Translations under genes and position numbers: made by a program
The notes under the pieces: model-generated
Database searches by the model: none
What the model saw: only the letters and a program-made list of their open reading frames with translations
What the model was told of the DNA's origin: nothing
NCBI GenBank assembly: GCA_002401305.2
Contig: NVSO02000042.1
Coordinates: forward strand, 1-14,283
DNA: 14,283 nt
From: Rhodobiaceae bacterium
GTDB taxonomy: Bacteria; Pseudomonadota; Alphaproteobacteria; Parvibaculales; Parvibaculaceae
Reading direction: 5' to 3'
In this document: positions 8,157 through 14,283 of the stretch, in pieces
How the letters are laid out: every line of letters begins with the position of its first letter
How positions within the stretch are numbered: the stretch's first letter is position 1

Positions 8157-8183
8157 TAATAATGATTTTGCAACTTATTATTA
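8157..8183. promoter_or_regulatory. AT-rich inverted repeat upstream of the MFS gene, possible iron operator
   Basis: TAATAAT (8157-8163) and ATTATTA (8177-8183) are exact inverted copies with a 13-bp spacer, lying about 60 bp upstream of the permease start. The minus-strand stretch TTGCAAAATCATTATTA resembles half of a Fur-box-like site, but the full 19-bp consensus is not met. No clear -35/-10 pair was seen. This may be an operator for an internal promoter. Confidence 0.3.
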
Positions 8184-8191
8184 TCTATGTT

Positions 8192-8219
8192 TTGGAGTCA
8201 ACACGCCAAGTGACTCCAA
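8192..8219 (-). promoter_or_regulatory. Perfect 9-bp-stem hairpin between ABM-like gene and MFS gene
   Basis: TTGGAGTCA (8192-8200) and TGACTCCAA (8211-8219) are exact inverted copies with a 10-nt loop, 66 bp after the ABM-like stop codon on the transcript. No T-run follows on the minus strand, so it is not a classic intrinsic terminator. It could stabilise or process the polycistronic mRNA, or be a protein-binding palindrome. Confidence 0.55.
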
Positions 8220-8284
8220 GCTTTTGGGGGCTGGGTTTGTTGCGAGATAGCCACACAGTGACCGCGTGGGTTACTTCTTTGGGT

Positions 8285-8653
8285 CTAGCAAGACAGAATT
8301 ACCACATTGCTATTGGATACAACCGGCTTGTCGGGGTGGAAAACCGGGGGCAAATCCAGCTCAGGGGTAAGGATGTCATCGGTGATCTCGAGCCAGATCT
8401 CTTCCTTCAAGTTGGGGGGAAGACGCAGGGGCGCTGTTTTGGGATGTGCGGTGAACTGAGCAAAGGCGAGATCCCGACATTCGCGTGAGGGCCACCGGGC
8501 GTAGGCAACCATGTCGCCATTTTCTGCACGATGGAGGCGAGAGCCGCCGCCGTCAAAAAGGTCGCGGAGATCCTTGGAAATCTGCATCCAATGCTGACGA
8601 AAGGCTACTTCGTCCTTTGCCGCGACCTGCCATCTATAGAGAACAGCGTACAT
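8285..8653 (-). CDS. ABM-like (antibiotic biosynthesis monooxygenase superfamily) small protein
   Basis: This 122-residue cytoplasmic protein has the dimeric alpha-beta barrel pattern of the ABM superfamily. An N-terminal strand MYAVLYRWQV is followed by an amphipathic helix (EVAFRQHWMQISKDLRDL), a strand with GSRLHR, and a strand MVAYARWPS. The roughly 30 C-terminal residues (LPPVFHPDKPVV... to a final Cys) extend past the core fold. The superfamily includes cofactor-free monooxygenases and haem-degrading IsdG proteins, but the catalytic residues cannot be assigned here. GGAGG lies 5 nt before ATG 8653, a strong site. It is the first gene of the siderophore locus, so it may act on the imported chelator or simply bind it; that is inference. 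The gap to the permease gene is 185 bp and holds two inverted repeats. Confidence 0.78.
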   Translation of the reverse strand: MYAVLYRWQVAAKDEVAFRQHWMQISKDLRDLFDGGGSRLHRAENGDMVAYARWPSRECRDLAFAQFTAHPKTAPLRLPPNLKEEIWLEITDDILTPELDLPPVFHPDKPVVSNSNVVILSC

Positions 8654-8698
8654 AATACCTCCCAGAGCGTGTTGGTGTCCTTTTGCTGGACTGCTATA

Positions 8699-8716
8699 AG
8701 ATAGTACTAAGTATCT
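8699..8716. promoter_or_regulatory. Inverted repeat upstream of the siderophore locus, candidate operator
   Basis: AGATA (8699-8703) and TATCT (8712-8716) are inverted copies around an 8-bp spacer, about 46 bp before the first gene's start. The flanks are AT-rich, and a weak minus-strand promoter-like TTTACC lies near 8730. It is well placed for a repressor such as Fur or another iron regulator, but it does not match a consensus I can name with confidence. Confidence 0.3.
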
Positions 8717-8736
8717 ATTTAATTATGGTAAACATC

Positions 8737-9951
8737 TCAGCTCGCTATGAGGCTGGCTTTGATCTTTTCTGACTCAGACTTGAGCTGACCACATGCCGCC
8801 ATGATATCGCGGCCACGTGGGCGCCGGATCGGGCTTGCGTAACCCGCTGCATTGACGATATCGCCGAACAGTTCAATTTGCTCCCACTCGGAACATTCGT
8901 AAGGGGAACCCGGCCATGCGTTGAAGGGGATGAGGTTGATCTTGGCGGGAATGCCGCGCAGCAGTTTCACCAATGCGCGGGCATCTTTCTCGCTGTCGTT
9001 CACGCCTTTGAGCATGACATATTCGAAAGTAATGCGGCGCGAATTGGAAAGGCCTGGGAATTCCCGGCACGCAGTGAGCAATTGATCCAGATTGTATTTT
9101 TTGTTGAGAGGGACCAGCTCGTCGCGCACTCTATTGTTGGTGCCGTGCAAGGAGATGGCGAGCATGCAGCCGATCTCTGTGCCCACGCGCTCAATCATCG
9201 GTACGACGCCTGAGGTGGACAGAGTGATGCGGCGCTTGGAGATGGACAGGCCTTCTCCGTCGGCGATCATATTGACGGCCTGTTTTACTTCTTCAAAGTT
9301 ATAAAGTGGTTCGCCCATGCCCATCAGCACGATGTTGGAGAGCTGGCGGCCCTCTGTGGGGGTTGGCCATTCACCGAGGGCGTCACGGGCGATCAGCACC
9401 TGCGCGACAATCTCGCCTGCGGTGAGGTTGCGCACCATTTTTTGAGTGCCCGTATGGCAAAAAGTACAATTGAGGGTGCAGCCCACTTGGGAAGACACAC
9501 ACAGAGTGCCCCGGGTGGCTTCTGGAATATAGACCACTTCTACTTCAGGGGCTGGAATGCGGGGGTCGGTTGAGGGCAAACGCACAAGCCATTTGCGGGT
9601 GCCGTCCTTGGAAATTTGTTCTGTGACAACTGTCGGGCGCTCTAGGGTGAACGTCTCGGCAAGTTGGGCTCGCAGATCTTTGGACAAGGTGGTGATGTCG
9701 TCAAAGGTCTGATGGCCTTGATTGTAAAACGCACTCCAGAGTTGACCGACGCGCATGCGCAATTTTTTCGGTGCGATACCGATTTTGGCTAATTCTTCAG
9801 CCAGCTGTTCGCGGTCCAAACCAATGAGATTGATTTTGGGCGCAGCGTCTTCTGTCTTAGGGCTCTCCGCATCTGGCGTGTTTGCAGGTGCCGGGCTGAG
9901 ACTATCAGTCGGAGAGTTTGTTTCGGGTTTGGACAGCTCAATTTCGCTCAT
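8737..9951 (-). CDS. rlmN: 23S rRNA (adenine(2503)-C(2))-methyltransferase RlmN
   Basis: This radical-SAM enzyme methylates C2 of A2503 in 23S rRNA and, in characterised homologues, A37 of some tRNAs. The 4Fe-4S cluster motif CxxxCxxC is at Cys158, Cys162 and Cys165. Cys151 (in [11 protein letters not shown]) and the C-terminal Cys387 (in AACGQL) match E. coli Cys118 and Cys355; Cys355 is the methyl-carrying residue. GMGEPLYN and SISLHG-type strands are also present. From ATG 9951 the protein has 404 residues. The first 35 or so are a Ser/Pro/Thr/Glu-rich tail before the RlmN N-terminal helices. The same frame stays open 189 bp upstream, but that stretch looks like leader. The ribosome-binding site at 9951 is weak. 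The gene ends 83 bp before the siderophore locus. Confidence 0.97.
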   Translation of the reverse strand: MSEIELSKPETNSPTDSLSPAPANTPDAESPKTEDAAPKINLIGLDREQLAEELAKIGIAPKKLRMRVGQLWSAFYNQGHQTFDDITTLSKDLRAQLAETFTLERPTVVTEQISKDGTRKWLVRLPSTDPRIPAPEVEVVYIPEATRGTLCVSSQVGCTLNCTFCHTGTQKMVRNLTAGEIVAQVLIARDALGEWPTPTEGRQLSNIVLMGMGEPLYNFEEVKQAVNMIADGEGLSISKRRITLSTSGVVPMIERVGTEIGCMLAISLHGTNNRVRDELVPLNKKYNLDQLLTACREFPGLSNSRRITFEYVMLKGVNDSEKDARALVKLLRGIPAKINLIPFNAWPGSPYECSEWEQIELFGDIVNAAGYASPIRRPRGRDIMAACGQLKSESEKIKASLIAS

Positions 9952-10130
9952 GATTGTCAACTTTACATCTGGTCGGTTATCGTGGATAGCGAGCTTATCG
10001 CGGCACCCATCCATCGGATGTCTCTCATCTACAGGCCATTTTCCCTCGTGGGTTATGGATTTAGATGCGCCGGGCGCTCTCATTTGGAGCTTGCTTGTCG
10101 CTGTTGGGCGGTTTGTAGCAGAAAACTTGT

Positions 10131-10190
10131 CAAACGCCAATGGGCAGCTGTTTACGCGTCAATTTGTACTTCCCCAAACGCCAATAGGCA
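10131..10190. repeat. Short direct repeat pair, 16 nt, one mismatch
   Basis: CAAACGCCAATGGGCA (10131-10146) and CAAACGCCAATAGGCA (10175-10190) differ at one base and start 44 bp apart. The second copy supplies the left arm of the downstream hairpin. The first overlaps the minus-strand TTGACA. Origin and role are unknown. Confidence 0.6.
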
Positions 10191-10218
10191 CCTCCCATAT
10201 GTCTGGGAGATGCCTATT
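10183..10218 (-). terminator. Terminator-like hairpin downstream of the IalB gene
   Basis: AATAGGCA plus CTCCCA (10183-10190, 10192-10197) pairs with TGGGAG plus TGCCTATT (10204-10209, 10211-10218). This makes a 14-bp stem with one mismatch and a 6-nt loop. It lies 42 bp after the IalB stop codon. The minus-strand tail (TTGGCGTTT) is only weakly T-rich, so termination may be incomplete. Confidence 0.6.
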
Positions 10219-10259
10219 TGGGTATTTCTTCAGGGTTTCCGCCGTTTCTGGCGCTTATC

Positions 10260-10820
10260 CTATTTGCACGCGTCGTTGATGCGCTTGAGAGCGGCTGTCA
10301 CGCCAGACAATGAATAAGTGTCTGTGGTGAGTGTGCCGCGCTTTGAGGTGCCTTTAATTGTCATGGCACTGCCAGCCCGCATTGATTTTACCATGCGTGC
10401 TTCATCTCCCGTTGCTTCCAACCAACCCCAATGAGCGACTTCGCCGCCATCTTTCACGCCTGTGAACATTTGGAATTTTTTGTCGCCAATTCTTACGAAA
10501 GGACGGCTTTTGGCATCGTAGATGTAGCCGGCGCGCGTTGAGATTTCATTGCGCACATTTTGGGAGGGGCGGTGGGTCAACATCACAAAGACGTCGCCGC
10601 GATTGGCGTTTCTGGGGGCCATTCTGGTTGGCTCAGACATGATGTAACAAATGCGCTCAGCCCCACTGCCGTAGACGTAGGCATTCCATTGGTTGAATTT
10701 GCCGAGCAGTTTTGGTGAGGCGGCTTGCGCGCTGGCCAAAGGTGTGAGCGCTGTTGCCAGGATGATGGTGGCGCTCAGAACTGTTTTGACCAGAGCTGAC
10801 TTTAAACGGGTTGATTTCAC
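10260..10820 (-). CDS. Invasion-associated locus B (IalB) family secreted protein
   Basis: This is a periplasmic or surface protein of the IalB family (PF06776 type), widespread in alphaproteobacteria. IalB itself was named from Bartonella erythrocyte invasion; most homologues in free-living species have no known role. From the GTG at 10820 it is 186 residues: a signal peptide (1-33, basic n-region KSTRLK, cleavage after AQA), then the IalB domain with W45, the ICYIMSEP strand (Cys58) and a penultimate Cys185 that could pair with it. GTG 10820 is chosen because AAGG lies 8 nt upstream and the signal peptide then begins at once. An in-frame ATG at 10925 would add 35 polar residues ahead of the signal peptide and has a poor ribosome-binding site. 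A hairpin follows the gene. Confidence 0.9.
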   Translation of the reverse strand: MKSTRLKSALVKTVLSATIILATALTPLASAQAASPKLLGKFNQWNAYVYGSGAERICYIMSEPTRMAPRNANRGDVFVMLTHRPSQNVRNEISTRAGYIYDAKSRPFVRIGDKKFQMFTGVKDGGEVAHWGWLEATGDEARMVKSMRAGSAMTIKGTSKRGTLTTDTYSLSGVTAALKRINDACK

Positions 10821-11103
10821 GGTAATGGCCTTCCCCAAAGATGTGTCGTTCACCGCTATCGTCGCGGTGGAACCAGTGTGCTGGTCGGTACGTTTCTGGT
10901 CGGTGCGTGTAAGGTGTCGCGTCATTTCCAAATCGTATTCTCTCTGGTTCGTCGGTTCGGCAGTTAACTTGAAAAGAGCTTAGCGGTGGTGAAGGTTAAT
11001 TTCCACCCGCTCCTATTCGATTTCGATCAATTTTCTCTTTTATTCGTCCTGTGCAAGCAGGTTGTCATCCAGTTTAGGCAGAATTGTGTCTGCTTTGGCG
11101 CCC

Positions 11104-13569
11104 TCACGTCTTTGTTGGGTCGGGGTGGTCGGATGCAAAGTGCACCGTGCGCTGTGGGAACGGGATGACAATGTCTGCCTCGCGGAACAAGCGATCAATC
11201 TCAAAACGAATGTCGCTGAGCGTTGTGATTCGAGAGGCGATTGCATTGGTGAAGCAGCGTAGTTGGAAATTAAGGCTGGAATCACCAAAGTCGAGGAACA
11301 GAACATCCGCTAAAGGATAGCGCACAATACGCGGGTGGCTATGAGCGGCTTGGAGAAGCAGCTCTTTGACTTGGGTTGTATCTGTGCCGTAGGCGACGCC
11401 GATGTTTATCTCAATGCGGCCAATGGCGTCGCTATGGGTCCAGTTCACCACTGAAGTTGAAACGAGATCTGCGTTTGGGATCATGACTTCAGCATTTTGA
11501 AACGTTAGAACCTCTGTGCGCCGCACGTTGATGTGGGTGACGTGGCCCAGCGTGTCATTTATTTCAATCAGGTCGCCGACTTTGATCGGGCGTTCAAAGA
11601 GGAGAATAAGCCCGGAGACAAAATTGTTTGCGATGGTTTGCAAACCAAACCCAATGCCGACAGAGAGGGCGCCGGCAATGATGATGAGGTTTTGAAGTTC
11701 TATGCCAAAGGCGAGGGCGGCCAGAAGAATGGCGGTGATGAGGCCGATGTACCCAAAGACAGTGGTGATGGAATATTGCACGCCTTTGTCGAGCCGGGTT
11801 TGAGGCAGCAGATTGTTTCGAAGGATACGCTTGGCAAACCGGAACAGGACCCAGACGATTAGAAAGACAATCAAGGCATCGAAGAAGTCGGTCAGGCCAA
11901 TGGTTGCGTGGCCGATTTGAATGCCGTTGAGCTGATTGAAAATAACCACGCCAATATCTTCCAGCGGCAGGCCCCAGGCTTTGGATATGGGGATAAGGGC
12001 GAGGGCTGCCACGCCAAAGCGAATGAGACCGCTTAGCCAGAAGAGAGTGGTTTCGCCCCCGTCTTGTGTCAGCTGGAAGCGATCTTGCAGCTTTTCTTGG
12101 CGCATGCCGATATCAATCCACTCAACAGCCAAAAGGCTCAAGGAGTAGAAGAAGGCCATGAGCAGCGCGGTTAAAATGAGATTGCCGAACAGGAATTGGG
12201 AAAGTTGGCTGTATCCAAGCAAGCTGGAGATAATGCTGGCGGTGACGATGAGGGCTGTAACTGCGCCGAATATACGGATGAGGATTTTTTGGCGTTTAAC
12301 CGTTTGGACAAAAACTGTGTGATCAAGAGGGGCGGTTTTATCGGATTGGCGGGTCACCGCGTGAGCGGTAATCCACTCCATGTCCAATTTCCATAAGGAA
12401 GGCTGGAGCACATATAAAAAGGAAAGACCGGCCACCACTGAGTAGATCAAAACAATGAGAGACTTGAGTTCCGCCATTTCCTGACCGCGAAGCACATGGG
12501 TGAAAAACTGCTCTATGGCAATGAACAGAGCAAGCCACGTGATGCGCCGCACGATGTGTAAGGCCCGCTTTGAAAACAGCGGGGTGACGCGCCAATTGGG
12601 CAGGTCTGGTGTCAGGGACGCTTTTGCAATGGCGGTGGTGAGAATGAAAATAACGGCTGCAATGCCTAACCCGTTGGCGATCTCGATGAGCTCTGGAGAT
12701 GAGTTGGCGGTGCCGGTGATCGCCCATGTCCACACCACAAGCAGCGTGATGAAGGGAATAAGGCCGTTGGTGAGCGCGTCAATGCTGGCGCCCAGTAATC
12801 GCCGGGTATAGGTGGGCGTTGCATTGGATAAATCACGCCCCGCGTATTTCTTGATTAGGCGATTGCTCAGCTGGGCAAGGCCGCCTGCCAGTGTGATCAC
12901 GAGGAGAGGTTCCAACCAGCTCCAGATGACGCCTGAATCAGCGGTGCGCGCTTGCCACCATGTTTTAGGGCTCTCAAATAAATAGGCGACGAGCACGCCG
13001 GTTTGAGTGAAGGCGGCGGTGAGGGCACTCCAGCTTAAAGGGGGGGCTGTTTTTTGGGACAGAGAGATGATCAAAGCGTTTTGACTGGCGAGTGTGAGGT
13101 CGCGCAATAAAGTATCGCTGCGGCGGATGATGATGTGTGTTTGGGCCGCTCGTCCTAAATAATCTGAAATCTCTGATTCAAACTGGCGGCGTTGTTTTTG
13201 AACGTCGCGGCTTTCTTCCGCCTCGCCTTCTTCTGGCGGGAGGCCGAGGGCTGCCAGCAAATTGTCTTGGTCGCTGGCGGCTTCCAAAATGAAGTCGCGC
13301 CGGTCTGAGGCTTGGGTTCGGATATCGCTGATTTGTTGGCGAATTGCCTCACCGTGTTGAATGGCCTGTTCTGGGAGAGCGACTTGTTGGGCGGTTTGGG
13401 TGAGGGCAATATCCCACGCGGCCAATTGTCGTTTGAACTTCCACGCGGGTTCGAGCGCTCCTGCGAGAACCGAGGTGGCAAAAACCATCGTGCCCAAAAG
13501 AATAACAAAGGCGTATGTCGCCGCCTTGGATAAGGAATGCTGGGCGTTGAGTTTCTGGGCGGGGCTCAT
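11104..13569 (-). CDS. Large MscS-family mechanosensitive channel with DUF3772-like N-terminal region
   Basis: This inner-membrane channel of about 820 residues probably opens under membrane tension to relieve hypo-osmotic shock. A signal-like first helix (about 15-35) precedes a helical, probably periplasmic region. That region contains LLAALGLPPEEGEAEE and a coiled-coil stretch (about 100-185) resembling DUF3772 of alphaproteobacterial MscS proteins. Several more membrane helices follow. The C-terminal 215 residues hold the MscS core: a pore helix rich in Gly/Ala (IIIAGALSVGIGFGLQTIANN), FVSGLILLFERPIKVGD, a beta domain with IPNADLVSTSVVNWT, and the alpha/beta cytosolic end. Pore selectivity cannot be read. 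ATG 13569 is used. A TTG six codons upstream (13587) is possible; neither has a clear ribosome-binding site. A TATACT -10-like element lies near 13606. Confidence 0.95.
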   Translation of the reverse strand: MSPAQKLNAQHSLSKAATYAFVILLGTMVFATSVLAGALEPAWKFKRQLAAWDIALTQTAQQVALPEQAIQHGEAIRQQISDIRTQASDRRDFILEAASDQDNLLAALGLPPEEGEAEESRDVQKQRRQFESEISDYLGRAAQTHIIIRRSDTLLRDLTLASQNALIISLSQKTAPPLSWSALTAAFTQTGVLVAYLFESPKTWWQARTADSGVIWSWLEPLLVITLAGGLAQLSNRLIKKYAGRDLSNATPTYTRRLLGASIDALTNGLIPFITLLVVWTWAITGTANSSPELIEIANGLGIAAVIFILTTAIAKASLTPDLPNWRVTPLFSKRALHIVRRITWLALFIAIEQFFTHVLRGQEMAELKSLIVLIYSVVAGLSFLYVLQPSLWKLDMEWITAHAVTRQSDKTAPLDHTVFVQTVKRQKILIRIFGAVTALIVTASIISSLLGYSQLSQFLFGNLILTALLMAFFYSLSLLAVEWIDIGMRQEKLQDRFQLTQDGGETTLFWLSGLIRFGVAALALIPISKAWGLPLEDIGVVIFNQLNGIQIGHATIGLTDFFDALIVFLIVWVLFRFAKRILRNNLLPQTRLDKGVQYSITTVFGYIGLITAILLAALAFGIELQNLIIIAGALSVGIGFGLQTIANNFVSGLILLFERPIKVGDLIEINDTLGHVTHINVRRTEVLTFQNAEVMIPNADLVSTSVVNWTHSDAIGRIEINIGVAYGTDTTQVKELLLQAAHSHPRIVRYPLADVLFLDFGDSSLNFQLRCFTNAIASRITTLSDIRFEIDRLFREADIVIPFPQRTVHFASDHPDPTKT

Positions 13570-13652
13570 CAGGGGCACTTTCGTCAATACATTTATGGCT
13601 TCAGTATAGGTTTGCCAGTTTAGGTGATCTTTGAATGCCCGTCAGTTTTGCT

Positions 13653-14264
13653 TTACGCATCGTCTTCGTTTTTAACAGGCCTAGATCCTTCGGCCATTTC
13701 AGCTTGGCGGGCCTTGATGCCGTGCCGGGAGAAGCGTCCGCCGTGTTGATGTTTCATGCGGGCTTCTTTAGGGCCGCCGGGCATGAGAGGGCGCGGTGGG
13801 TAATAGCCGAGCGAACGCACACGGTCGTACATCACGACAGAGCCTGCGATTTGCACGTTGATGCAAAACTTAGTGGGAATTTTGATGATGTATGCGCATT
13901 TTTCCATCATCTCATCTGACAGGCTGCCGCGTTCAGGACCCATCACATAGGCTGCTTGAATGGGGTGGCGAAAGCTTGGCAGGTCAATGGCATCGTCGGT
14001 GAGCTCCACGCCAACCAATTTGCATTTGGCGGGCAATACCATGTCGCCCACAGTTTTCCATTCGTAATAGGGAATGTTGTCGGCTGTTTTGGACGTGTCG
14101 GAGTGGGCACCCCGTACAGTGTATTCTGCATTGACGTTGAAAACGAAACTTGCCCCAAAAGCATGGCCGGACCGAATGAGGTTCCCCATGTTCATTTTCT
14201 TTGAAATGCCTTCCGCGCCGATGCCAAAAAAGCCGCGCACGGGTTTGGGTTGGAAAACTGTCAT
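13653..14264 (-). CDS. TrmH/SpoU-family RNA 2'-O-methyltransferase
   Basis: This 203-residue SPOUT (trefoil-knot) methyltransferase uses SAM to methylate a ribose 2'-OH in tRNA or rRNA. All three SpoU motifs are visible: motif 1 NMGNLIRSGHAFGA (Asn26, Arg31), motif 2 YVMGPERGSLSD (106-117), and motif 3 IPTKFCINVQIAGSVVMYDR (129-148), which forms the knot. In motif 3 the usual SLNV is CINV. No N-terminal substrate-binding extension is present. The C-terminal tail of about 55 residues is basic then acidic (KEARMKHQHGGRFSRHG... to NEDDA). The gene lies 83 bp upstream of the channel gene on the same strand. ATG 14264 is the only reasonable start. The RNA target is unknown. Confidence 0.92.
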   Translation of the reverse strand: MTVFQPKPVRGFFGIGAEGISKKMNMGNLIRSGHAFGASFVFNVNAEYTVRGAHSDTSKTADNIPYYEWKTVGDMVLPAKCKLVGVELTDDAIDLPSFRHPIQAAYVMGPERGSLSDEMMEKCAYIIKIPTKFCINVQIAGSVVMYDRVRSLGYYPPRPLMPGGPKEARMKHQHGGRFSRHGIKARQAEMAEGSRPVKNEDDA

Positions 14265-14283
14265 ATTTTGCCGTTTCTCGATC

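Larger units (their letters stand above)
9952..10259. other. Intergenic region between rlmN and the IalB gene
   Basis: This 308-bp stretch holds the rlmN leader and the IalB gene's 3' region. It contains an imperfect 16-nt direct repeat and a strong terminator-like hairpin, listed separately. A perfect minus-strand TTGACA occurs at 10128-10133, but no matching -10 box is seen at normal spacing. The rlmN frame is open back to 10140 without conserved sequence. Confidence 0.6.

Noticed and set aside
9952..10140. Upstream extension of the rlmN reading frame by 63 codons
   Set aside because: The frame is open, but the translated stretch has no RlmN-like sequence. ATG 9951 already gives a full-length enzyme with an N-terminal tail.
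10821..10925. Longer N-terminus of the IalB protein from ATG 10925
   Set aside because: It would put 35 polar residues before the signal peptide and has a poor ribosome-binding site. GTG 10820 fits the signal peptide and has AAGG at good spacing.
10926..11103. Small gene or RNA between the IalB gene and the channel gene
   Set aside because: Frames here are short shadows or extend antisense from the channel gene. A weak imperfect stem near 10983-11012 has no T-tract.

Overview
The window looks like chromosomal DNA from a mid-GC alphaproteobacterium. The markers are an invasion-associated locus B (IalB) family protein, a large MscS channel with a DUF3772-like N-terminal region, a DUF2218-siderophore reductase fusion, and an AmpG/RhtX-like siderophore permease. 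No tRNA, rRNA, CRISPR array, transposase or phage gene is visible. All assignments come from reading the translated sequence; no database search was run.

Left part (1-3552). An NAD(P)-binding short-chain oxidoreductase runs off the left edge. It lies downstream of a TetR-family regulator that is broken by an apparent single-base deletion near position 747. Divergent from the regulator is a two-gene plus-strand unit: a secreted CocE/S15-type serine hydrolase and a small cupin. A 24-bp interrupted palindrome just upstream of the regulator's start is a candidate TetR operator. The regulator probably once controlled its own gene and the divergent unit.

Centre (3572-8737). Four minus-strand genes form a compact ferric-siderophore uptake locus. 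In transcription order they are a small ABM-like (dimeric alpha-beta barrel) protein, an MFS permease, a TonB-dependent outer-membrane receptor, and a DUF2218-SIP ferric-siderophore reductase. Together they suggest outer-membrane uptake, inner-membrane import by a single permease rather than an ABC system, and cytoplasmic iron release by reduction. The ABM-like protein may modify or degrade the chelator, but that is unproven. Perfect or near-perfect hairpins lie between gene 1 and gene 2 and between the receptor and the reductase. AT-rich inverted repeats that could be iron-responsive operators precede the first and second genes.

Right part (8737-14283). Four housekeeping or envelope genes lie on the minus strand: rlmN (radical-SAM methyltransferase for 23S rRNA A2503), a secreted IalB-family protein with a strong terminator-like hairpin downstream, a large MscS-family channel, and a TrmH/SpoU-family RNA 2'-O-methyltransferase at the right end.
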